Assembly (NCBI GenBank): GCA_020850355.1
Contig: JADZEX010000050.1
Coordinates: forward strand, 186,001-250,000
Length of the DNA: 64,000 bases
Source of the DNA: Fimbriimonadaceae bacterium
Lineage (GTDB): Bacteria > Armatimonadota > UBA10988
Reading direction: 5' to 3'
The notes under the pieces are model-generated. The model made no database searches, was not told the origin of the DNA, and was given only the letters and a program-made list of their open reading frames with translations. The translations under genes were made by a program, and so were the position numbers. How positions within the stretch are numbered: position 1 is the stretch's first letter; each line of letters begins with the position of its first letter. Below are positions 15,939 to 23,021 of the stretch, piece by piece.

Positions 15939-18900
15939 CTACCCCTTCACCTCCTCCAGCCGCAGGTCATCGAACCAGGCGCTGCCGGTGCCGCCGCGGT
16001 TGTAGAGGTAGACCGCCGAACTGCGTGGGCCGGGGTGGCTGGTGAACTCGGCGCTGAACTCCTCCCAGCGGTCCTGCTGGCCACGTGAGCCGACATCGCA
16101 GGCGACGCGGAGCTGACTGCCCTCCTCGTACTCGACCAGCGCCAGGCTGACGTGGGCGGCCGGGCTGCCGCGGCGCTTGATCCAGCCGCTCAGCCGGTAG
16201 CGGGTGGCTGGCTTGAGCGGCGTCAGGGCCATGGTGTAGAGGAAGCGGCCGTCGTTGTTGTCGAGCCGCAGGCTGGCCTGTCCGGCGTGCCGCTCGGCCC
16301 GGTCGGGCTCGCAGCCCCAGCCGATCAACGTGCCGTCCTCGAGCGTTTCGTAGTCGCCGTTGATCAGCGGCGGGGCGGCGCTGCACCAGGCGCTGGCCTG
16401 CTGCTGGCCCCAACGCACGACGGCGGTGACGCGGGTCCAGTCGGTCAACGCCGCGAGCCCCCCAGCCGGGGTGAAGCGCTGCCGTTGCAGGCCCGGTGTC
16501 GGCGCGGTGGGCGGCGCGGCGGCAGTCCAGGTCGGACCGGCGCCGCGCACCTCCACCGCCGTCGCGGGCAGCGTCCCGAGCGGTGCCCAGAGGGTCAGCT
16601 CCAGGGCGTCGCTGCCCGGTGTGAACACCTGACGGAGCTGTGGCAAGACGGTCAACTCGGGCCCCAGCCGCTCGACGATCAGGAACCCCGAGAGGGTGTC
16701 GGCGGCGACCGGCAGCCGCAGCCGTCCCGGCGCCGCGAACTCGACCGCCAGCGGCTCCAACCGGCCGTCCAGACCGGCTCGCCAGACCGCGGCCGGGCGG
16801 GTCAGCGGGGCGGCGTCCAAGGTCAAGGTGGCGTCCGTCAGCCCGGCTTCGTTGAGCACCGTGACCGCCGCGGCGCGGTGCAGTCCATCGTCCCGTAGGA
16901 ACCAGCGAGCCTCGACCCGCGGGTCGCTGGCGGTCAGGCCGACGGTGTCGCGGAACAGCGCGGGCGGGTCGGTGAAGGCGCGCAGTTGCTCGCGCAGTTG
17001 GATCATCGGCTTGACCCGCGCGTCGTAGCCGTGCAGATCGAACCGCTCGCCCGCCAGGTAGACCCGACGGGCTTTCTCCAAGTGGGTCCACTTCCAAGTG
17101 TGGTTGCTGAAGCCGTCGACCAGCAGCACGTCGGGCAGGGTGTAGCGGAAGACCTCCGGCTGCTGCGTGGCGCCCGACATCAGGTGGAACCCGACCCACG
17201 GCCGCAGCGCCGCGGAACAGCCCTCGATCGACGCGGAGTAATCGGGGTTGATCGCTCGACCGTCGCGGATCAGGCGCTCCAGCAGGGCGGCGCAGCCCTG
17301 GGCCCAGGCGTTCTCACCGTGCTGCCCGGCGGCGGCGTTGAAGCAGCGGAAGGGGCCGTTGCGGCCCATCACGTCCCAGTACATCCCCTCGGTGCCCAGC
17401 CGGCGGGCATAGACCTCGACGCCCCAGTAGTGCATCCAGTCCTGCCAGCCGCGACTGGCCAGGCTCATCATCCGTTGCATCGCCACGCCGTGGTCGGTCG
17501 GCGGCCGCTCGCCAGGTCGCTGCAGGAGGGCGTTCTCGGGGAAGAAGCTCGGCGGGGGCAGGCGCCAGGTTGGTCCAACCTGCGTCCGCGTCCCACCGCC
17601 GAGGTGCTCGGCGGTGAGCAGTGCGGGGCAGAAGCGGTCGTACAGGAAGTAGCCCATCACCTTGCCGCCGCGCTGGTGGATCCGGCGCACCGCGGCGGTG
17701 AAGCCGGCGGCACCACCGAGGGCGGGGTTCGGCAGCGGCAGGCTGTAACCGGCCGGGCCGCGTTGGCCGGCCTGGTCGTACCAGAGCCCGTCGATGTGCT
17801 GCCCCTGCACGTGCAGATAGTCGCAGCCCATCCACTCGGCGCTGCGGTAGATGTCGGGCAGCCGTCGGAAGGCGATGCCGTTCTGGCAGCCGGTCAGCAC
17901 CCAGCCATTGCAGTGACGCAGCCACTCCGGCAGATCGGGCGCCGGCTGCCAGGAGGTCAGCCAGGCGCGGTAGCGGTCGGCGGCGGCGTGCCAGTCGCCG
18001 GCATGAAGCTGCACCACCATGGTGGCCGAGGTCCAGGTGGCGCCCTGGGAGATCACCACTTCCGGGGTCAGGCTCAGATCGAACGTCCGCTCGCCCGCCG
18101 GCAACGCGGTCAGGCGAGTGCCGGTCCAGGTGCGGTCCTCGCAGTGCAGCGCCACGCCGCCACGCTCGCCGGAGAGGTCCAGCCAGCCCATCACGCCGCG
18201 GCCAGGGAAGGCCGTCTCGCAACCGCCGCGGAGCGCCTGGCGGGTGATCCGGCCGCAGAGGTACGGGTCGACCAGCACCAGGTTGGCCGGATCGCTGGCG
18301 GGCGCGACCTCCTGGACCAGCGGAAAGGTCACCGCCAGGACCGGCGCGGCAGCCCGGTTGGTGACGCTGATTTGCCCGCGCAACTCGGCCGCGACGACCT
18401 CCCAGCGACACTCCACGGCAAGCTGGTCGGCAGGCAGGTCGTACCGTAGGACCAGCCGCTCGGCAGCCGGTTGCAGCAGTTGCCGGAGCTGCGCCCGCTC
18501 GAAACCCAGGGGCTCATAGCTCCGACCGTCGGCCGCCAGGCGCTCCAAGGCAAAGGTCGGCTGGGCCGCACCGTCGGCCAGCAGGGACTCGCCCGTGGTC
18601 AGGTTCCGCAGCCCGCAGAGCGCCCCGTTGCGGCGGTCGAACTGCACCTGCAGACCGGCGCTGGTGAGGCTGAGGCGGTGCTCGGCGGGCGTCGCGGGCA
18701 ACCGCAGCCGATGGCTCCGGTCGACGCTGAGGTCGTCGACCAGGAACTCGGCGGGGGCATCCATCTGGCTGATCCAGACGCGGTGCTCCCCAGCCACCGT
18801 GCAACGGAAGTCGCAGACCGCCTCGAACCAGTCGCTGTCGGTGAACTGCCAGACGCCTTCGAAGGAAGTCCGGCCGATGGCGATCAGCACGGCGCTGCCG

Positions 18901-19184
18901 GCCTGCGGCCGCAGCCAGACCCGCAGGCGCAGGCGCTCGCCGACCTCCAGCCGCCCGAGGTTGCGGCTGACGCCCTCGTACTTGTACATCACCTGCTGGT
19001 TGTCGGTGACCACCCGCAAGGCGCGCTGCCCGGAGCGCGGGGTGGCGACCTTCTCGACGGCCGTCGGCGTGCCGTAGAGCTGCCACGGCCCGCGGTCGGG
19101 CAGTTCGCAGTCGGCGTCCGGCAGGCTGAGGGGCACCGCCGGCAGGGCGGTCAGCGCCACGAACAGCAGCAGCAGGGCCCGCAT
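15939..19184 (-). CDS. Large secreted glycoside-hydrolase-like protein (DUF6259 type) with carbohydrate-binding-like domains
   Basis: About 1081 aa from the ATG at 19184 (GGAG eight bases upstream, then signal peptide RALLLLFVALTALPAVPLS). Residues about 25-170 look like a CBM4/9-type jelly roll (GQRALRVVTDN, FEAVCDFRC, FLVDDLSVD). A beta-rich domain follows, then a TIM-barrel-like core (about 450-770) with CDYLHVQGQHIDGLWYD and EGMYWDVMGRNGP, then C-terminal beta domains. A second jelly roll ends with SAWFDDLRLEE. The pattern fits the uncharacterised DUF6259 group of exported glycosidase-like proteins. Catalytic residues cannot be fixed by eye. It is monocistronic, divergent from the phosphotransferase, with a parS site just upstream of its start. 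Confidence 0.7.
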   Translation of the reverse strand: MRALLLLFVALTALPAVPLSLPDADCELPDRGPWQLYGTPTAVEKVATPRSGQRALRVVTDNQQVMYKYEGVSRNLGRLEVGERLRLRVWLRPQAGSAVLIAIGRTSFEGVWQFTDSDWFEAVCDFRCTVAGEHRVWISQMDAPAEFLVDDLSVDRSHRLRLPATPAEHRLSLTSAGLQVQFDRRNGALCGLRNLTTGESLLADGAAQPTFALERLAADGRSYEPLGFERAQLRQLLQPAAERLVLRYDLPADQLAVECRWEVVAAELRGQISVTNRAAAPVLAVTFPLVQEVAPASDPANLVLVDPYLCGRITRQALRGGCETAFPGRGVMGWLDLSGERGGVALHCEDRTWTGTRLTALPAGERTFDLSLTPEVVISQGATWTSATMVVQLHAGDWHAAADRYRAWLTSWQPAPDLPEWLRHCNGWVLTGCQNGIAFRRLPDIYRSAEWMGCDYLHVQGQHIDGLWYDQAGQRGPAGYSLPLPNPALGGAAGFTAAVRRIHQRGGKVMGYFLYDRFCPALLTAEHLGGGTRTQVGPTWRLPPPSFFPENALLQRPGERPPTDHGVAMQRMMSLASRGWQDWMHYWGVEVYARRLGTEGMYWDVMGRNGPFRCFNAAAGQHGENAWAQGCAALLERLIRDGRAINPDYSASIEGCSAALRPWVGFHLMSGATQQPEVFRYTLPDVLLVDGFSNHTWKWTHLEKARRVYLAGERFDLHGYDARVKPMIQLREQLRAFTDPPALFRDTVGLTASDPRVEARWFLRDDGLHRAAAVTVLNEAGLTDATLTLDAAPLTRPAAVWRAGLDGRLEPLAVEFAAPGRLRLPVAADTLSGFLIVERLGPELTVLPQLRQVFTPGSDALELTLWAPLGTLPATAVEVRGAGPTWTAAAPPTAPTPGLQRQRFTPAGGLAALTDWTRVTAVVRWGQQQASAWCSAAPPLINGDYETLEDGTLIGWGCEPDRAERHAGQASLRLDNNDGRFLYTMALTPLKPATRYRLSGWIKRRGSPAAHVSLALVEYEEGSQLRVACDVGSRGQQDRWEEFSAEFTSHPGPRSSAVYLYNRGGTGSAWFDDLRLEEVKG

Positions 19185-19203
19185 GGCTGTCGCTCCGCGG
19201 CCG

Positions 19204-19219
19204 TGTTTCACGTGAAACA
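19204..19219. other. parS site 1 (ParB-binding centromere)
   Basis: TGTTTCACGTGAAACA is a perfect 16-bp palindrome identical to the canonical chromosomal parS consensus. It lies in the gap between divergent genes, 20 bases upstream of the glycosidase-like ATG. A second identical copy is at 57097-57112. ParB nucleates here and, with ParA and SMC, drives origin segregation. Confidence 0.9.
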
Positions 19220-19321
19220 GCGACCGCCGCCGCGGCATTCGCGGCCCGGCCGCCGGAATCCTCGGCCGGGCGCCAGGAGGAGCTCCGCCCCCCGCGGGCA
19301 ACGCGCCACCCGTCGATTGTC

Positions 19322-20290
19322 GTGCCCGGACTACTTGTGGACCAACTTGGCAGTGACATCCAGGCCATCCTGGCCGATCTGGCGGCGGCGCAGCAGCCGC
19401 GGCCGCCGCGCTTCATGCCCACGGCGCTGCCGCACATTTGGCTCGGCCAGCGGGCCGGCGGTGGACGCGCGGTGCTCAAGCGCAGCCGCGACGCCGGCGA
19501 GGAGCGGGCCTACCGCGAGCTCGTGCTGCCCCACAGCCTGCCGGCGCCCGACCTCTACCACGCCGCGCCGGATCTCAGCGGGGCCGGGCACTGGCTGCTC
19601 CTGGAGCCGGTCGACGTCTCTCCGCCCGGCCTCGAACCGAGCTCAGCGACCCACTTCTGGCAACATGCCCGGCGGCGCGACCGGGCGGTGGTGATGGTCG
19701 CGGCGCTGCACGCCCGGTTCTGGAACCGCCCGGCCGAGCTGGCCGACTGCCCCTGGCTGCGCCGCTACGAGGCGGCCGACTACTGGCGCTGCTTGGAGGC
19801 CCTGCAGCAGCCCCCGCCGGGCTGGCCGGTGCTGGGCCCGGGGTTGCTGGGCCAGTTGGCCAGCGGCGCGGAGATGCTGGCCGCCGGCCCGCAGACGTTG
19901 ATTCACGGCAGCCTGCACGCCAACAACCTGGCCTGGCGGGGCGAAGTGCCGGTGCTGGTGGACTGGCAGACCGTCGCCTGGGCGCCGCCGTTCTGCGACC
20001 TCGGGCGGCTCTTCACGCGGGTCGACCGCAGCGCCAGCGCCCCGCGGTTGGAAACGCCGGTCGCCTGGCAGGTGCCCTTGCTGCGGATCTACCAGGCCAC
20101 CATCGAGGCCTCTGGCATCAGCCTCGACGCTGCGGCGCTGGCCCACGACCTGCGCCACGCGATGCTCTGGGAACTGGCGGTCGACCTGTGGCTGGAGAGC
20201 CGCCAGGCCGACCCCGCGCGGCGGCCGGTCTACGAGCGCTCGTTGCACCTGGCGACGCAGCTCGCGGCGGACCCGCCGCTGCGGCTGTGA
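19322..20290 (+). CDS. Phosphotransferase family protein (APH/choline-kinase fold)
   Basis: 322 aa from a GTG at 19322 with only a weak ribosome site, so the start is uncertain. The catalytic loop LIHGSLHANNLAW followed by VLVDWQTVAWAPPFCDLGRL matches the HGDxxxxN and DW-type motifs of aminoglycoside phosphotransferase/choline-kinase-like enzymes. In the loop the usual catalytic Asp position reads Ser (HGSLH), an odd substitution worth noting. The N-terminus (GGGRAVLKRS, ERAYRELVLPHSLPAP) supplies the Lys and Glu of the ATP site. Cytosolic. Its substrate is unknown, and antibiotic resistance should not be assumed. It is not in an operon. Confidence 0.75.
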   Translation: MPGLLVDQLGSDIQAILADLAAAQQPRPPRFMPTALPHIWLGQRAGGGRAVLKRSRDAGEERAYRELVLPHSLPAPDLYHAAPDLSGAGHWLLLEPVDVSPPGLEPSSATHFWQHARRRDRAVVMVAALHARFWNRPAELADCPWLRRYEAADYWRCLEALQQPPPGWPVLGPGLLGQLASGAEMLAAGPQTLIHGSLHANNLAWRGEVPVLVDWQTVAWAPPFCDLGRLFTRVDRSASAPRLETPVAWQVPLLRIYQATIEASGISLDAAALAHDLRHAMLWELAVDLWLESRQADPARRPVYERSLHLATQLAADPPLRL

Positions 20291-20454
20291 CCGCGGGGCC
20301 TGCGCGGCCCGTGAGCCGGGGCAAGCCTGGCGTCGCGGGCACCACCCGACCGAGCACATTGGACAAGAGCGCGACCGAACAGCCGACCGTCGTCGTCTCG
20401 CCGTCGGCCTGCCGGCACGACGTTGGTGGCATCGCCGGTCGCTACCGTTCGCGG

Positions 20455-20483
20455 CAGACAAGTGGCCCAAGATCTGCTACCAT
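20455..20483 (+). promoter_or_regulatory. Promoter of the methyltransferase gene (near-leaderless)
   Basis: CAGACA (20455-20460), a 17-base spacer, then TACCAT (20478-20483). The -10 ends nine bases before the ATG at 20493, so the transcript would have a leader of only a few bases. No Shine-Dalgarno sequence is present, which is consistent with that. Confidence 0.35.
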
Positions 20484-20492
20484 CGGGCTGCC

Positions 20493-21569
20493 ATGGACGA
20501 CCAACCCGCGCTGCCTCTCGACACGATCCACCTCGGCGACTGCCTCGACTGGCTGCGCTCTCTGCCAACCGGATCGGTTGACCTGGTGGTCTCCTCGCCG
20601 CCCTACAATCTGGGCAAGGAGTACGAGGCGCGGGTCGCGCTGGACCACTACCTGCAGCAACAGCGCGCCGTCTTGGCCGAGTGCGTCCGGGTCTTGCGCC
20701 ACACCGGTTCGCTGGTCTGGCAGGTCGGCGCCTTTGCGGATGCCGGCCTGCTGATCCCGCTCGACATCCGCTTTTTCCCGATCCTAGAGGACCTGGGGCT
20801 GCTGCCACGCAGTCGCGTTGTCTGGGCTCGGACGCACGGACTGCACGGCCGGCGGAAGTTCTCCTGTCGGCACGAAACGCTGCTCTGGTTCACCAAGTCC
20901 GACAACTATGCCTTCGACCTGGACGCGGTCCGGGTGCCGCAGAAGTACCAGAACAAGCGCCACTACCGGGGAGACCGTCGAGGCGAGCTGTCGTGCAACC
21001 CCGCGGGGAAGAACCCCGGAGATATCTGGGTGTTCCGAAATGTGAAGCACAACCACGAGGAGCAAACCGTCCACCCCTGCCAGTTCCCGGAAGACCTGAT
21101 CGCCCGGGTGCTGCTGGCACTGACCACCGATGGTGCGGTGGTGTTGGATCCCTACATGGGCTCCGGTACGGTGGCCGTGGTGGCACAGGAGCTAGGCAGG
21201 CATTACCTTGGCGCCGAGACCGACCCGCTCTACCACGAGGTGGCACTTCGCCGACTGGCTGGGACACCGGATCAGGGCGGGCGATTCCCGAACCTCAAGA
21301 CCCTGCGGGCCTTTGTGGCACTCCGCGGCGGCGGCGCTGAGGGCTACAGCTTCGACGTGCAGGTCGGCGCCAGGCCAACCGAGCAAGAGCGCTCTCGCAT
21401 CTACCCCGAGGAGCACCATCGCCAGGAACTGGAGGAGCGCCTGACGTACGAGGAAGAGCACTTCACTGCCCGCTGGCGAGGGGTACCGGCCCCGCCACCT
21501 CCGCACGGCCAGCACGACCGGCCGGCCAACACCCAGCACAACGGTCAGGCGTCCTTGTTCGATGACTAG
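20493..21569 (+). CDS. Type II DNA methyltransferase, beta class
   Basis: 358 aa. The catalytic motif SPPYNLG is near the N-terminus and the AdoMet motif DPYMGSGT near residue 215, the order of beta-class amino-methyltransferases (N6-adenine or N4-cytosine). SPPY is compatible with either base. The start has no ribosome site and lies next to a promoter. The C-terminal 100 residues, including an acidic stretch and a Pro/His-rich tail, are probably target-recognition and accessory parts. The gene converges on the nuclease gene and their ends overlap by four bases. It protects the host against that nuclease. Confidence 0.9.
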   Translation: MDDQPALPLDTIHLGDCLDWLRSLPTGSVDLVVSSPPYNLGKEYEARVALDHYLQQQRAVLAECVRVLRHTGSLVWQVGAFADAGLLIPLDIRFFPILEDLGLLPRSRVVWARTHGLHGRRKFSCRHETLLWFTKSDNYAFDLDAVRVPQKYQNKRHYRGDRRGELSCNPAGKNPGDIWVFRNVKHNHEEQTVHPCQFPEDLIARVLLALTTDGAVVLDPYMGSGTVAVVAQELGRHYLGAETDPLYHEVALRRLAGTPDQGGRFPNLKTLRAFVALRGGGAEGYSFDVQVGARPTEQERSRIYPEEHHRQELEERLTYEEEHFTARWRGVPAPPPPHGQHDRPANTQHNGQASLFDD

Positions 21570-22210
21570 GCCCGGTCGATGCGGAAGCCGCGCTGCACCG
21601 CTGTGACCCGGCACCGGACCTGCTCCGATCGATGTAGGGTGCGCGATCGAGCATCGGCGTACGTCGAGAGGATCGCCGTCGTCTCGCCTACCGCCCATCC
21701 CAGCCCGACCAGCCGCACAGGTACGGTTACAATGCCCTGGTCGACGAGCAACGCGAGTTGCCGGTTGGCCTGCTCGTAGTACAAGCTGCTGTTGGCGCTT
21801 GGCAGGTCACCGCGAGCCGCCAGGACGAGCAGCCCCGCGACCGGGTGGTCGGCCACGGTCCCGCGCGCACGCCACAGCGCTGCTGCGCGGATGACGTTGT
21901 TCGCGAAGAACGGGTAGTTCGAGAACTGGACTTCCAGGACTATTCCGCCCAGGGCGAAGTCAACCGCTGTGCCGAAGGGGCCGACCAAGGCCGGCAACTG
22001 CACGCGGTCTTGCCAGCCAAGACCGGACAGCCCCGCGACCAAGTGCCGATTCGTCGCGACCGGATCAAACCTCAGCCGCCCTTGCTGCCCGGCTTGCTGC
22101 GACGCCTTGACAAACAGCGGCGTGGCGGCGATTAGGTGCGCCAACTGCGGCCAGGCGACGCCGAACGGGGCGCCGGCAATCTCGTTGAAGTCGCGGTACT
22201 CACAGAGCAT
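21566..22210 (-). CDS. BglII-type type II restriction endonuclease
   Basis: 214 aa from the ATG at 22210, which overlaps the controller gene by 11 bases. The segment VDFALGGIVLEVQFSNYPF gives Asp-x8-Glu-x-Gln, the exact spacing of the BglII catalytic residues (Asp84, Glu93, Gln95 in that enzyme). Size and context (controller upstream, methyltransferase converging) agree. It should cut unmodified DNA as a homodimer. The recognition sequence cannot be read from the gene. AGATCT, the BglII site, is present several times in this window and so is not avoided here. Confidence 0.75.
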   Translation of the reverse strand: MLCEYRDFNEIAGAPFGVAWPQLAHLIAATPLFVKASQQAGQQGRLRFDPVATNRHLVAGLSGLGWQDRVQLPALVGPFGTAVDFALGGIVLEVQFSNYPFFANNVIRAAALWRARGTVADHPVAGLLVLAARGDLPSANSSLYYEQANRQLALLVDQGIVTVPVRLVGLGWAVGETTAILSTYADARSRTLHRSEQVRCRVTAVQRGFRIDRA

Positions 22211-22457
22211 CCGCTGACTCCGGCGGATGCAGCAGCCGAGTAAGGAGCGCAGCCGGGTCGCCGCCAAGCGCGTTGGCAACCGCCACAAACTCGATGACGT
22301 CGAGTCGTCGTTCGCCGGTCTCGTACTTGGAAACGAAGGACTGCGGGCGATCCAACAGGGCAGCAAGCGCTGCTTGCGTCAGACCGGCGGCCTGGCGGCT
22401 GGCTACCAGGAGCTGGCATAGCTGGCGGAACTGCGCCGATCCTGAGGTGCGGGACAC
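22200..22457 (-). CDS. XRE-family controller (C) protein of the restriction-modification system
   Basis: 85 aa from a GTG at 22457, with GGAG ten bases upstream. A compact helix-turn-helix is visible: LCQLLVASRQAAGLTQAALA, then DRPQSFVSKYETGERRLDV, as in Cro/C.BclI-type regulators. Its size and its overlap with the nuclease gene fit a controller protein that delays nuclease expression after entry into a new host. No clear C-box repeat was found in the short upstream region. Confidence 0.8.
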   Translation of the reverse strand: MSRTSGSAQFRQLCQLLVASRQAAGLTQAALAALLDRPQSFVSKYETGERRLDVIEFVAVANALGGDPAALLTRLLHPPESADAL

Positions 22458-22539
22458 GCCGGTCTAACTCCAAGCGTAAGGCTAGCAAGCTCGGTGTCAT
22501 AACCCCAAACGGGATACACAGCTCCGCTCGCCCGACCCG

Positions 22540-22684
22540 CCGTTGGCGCTTCCATTGCCCACGGCGTAGAGGTAGCCGTCGTCGAAGGCAGCGTAGAGCG
22601 TGCCGTGGGCCCCGTTGGCCGGGAGGTGGACGCGGCCGCCGGGGCTCAGCGACCAGATCTCTTAGCCGTCGGCGTCGACCGCGG
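22540..22684 (-). pseudogene. Truncated remnant of a PQQ-propeller gene (3' end)
   Basis: Read on the minus strand, this encodes EIWSLSPGGRVHLP, then HGTLYAAFDDGYLYAVGNG and SANGG. It closely parallels the last 45 residues of the intact propeller protein ending at 28805 (SLSTGGRVHSP, YAASDDGYLYAVGNE, SANGG). An in-frame TAA lies after VDADG, the original stop is lost, and everything upstream is missing. It is therefore a decayed partial duplicate. Confidence 0.7.
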
Positions 22685-22685
22685 C

Positions 22686-22958
22686 GAGCCTGGCGAGCGC
22701 GAGCCGCTGGTGCCGACGCTGCAGCCCCTGGTCTACGCCAACCGCTTCCGCGGCGGCGGGGTGACCATCTGGGCGCTGCACAACGCCACCGGCCACACGG
22801 TCGACGGCCCGCTGCTGGCGGTCCGCCCGGCCGCCGGCCAGCAGCTACGCGAGCTGCTGGGCGACCGACCCCTGGCCGCCCCCGACGGCCGGCTGCGGCT
22901 GTTGTTGCGGCGCGACGAGACCGTGCTGGTCGGGCTGTTGCCGAGCCGCGCGGAATGA
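22686..22958 (+). pseudogene. C-terminal remnant of a glycosidase-like gene
   Basis: The last 90 or so codons before the TGA at 22956-22958 read TLQPLVYANRFRGGGVTIWALHN-type sequence, then GHTVDGPLLAVRP and end in LLPSRAE. This looks like the C-terminal beta domain of exported glycosidase-like proteins. The frame upstream of about 22686 is antisense to the propeller remnant and no plausible start is present. I call it a truncated 3' fragment fused tail-on to unrelated sequence. It could be expressed as a short peptide, but nothing supports that. Confidence 0.5.
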
Positions 22959-23021
22959 GTCCCCGACGCAGCACGTTCTGACTCTACGGGCGCCGGACTG
23001 GCCCGCCAGCGAGGTGACCCG

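Noticed and set aside
20493-22457. Assigning AGATCT as the target of the restriction system
   Set aside because: Active-site spacing only shows the nuclease family. AGATCT occurs several times in the window (for example near 2463, 22647 and 40809), so avoidance gives no support.
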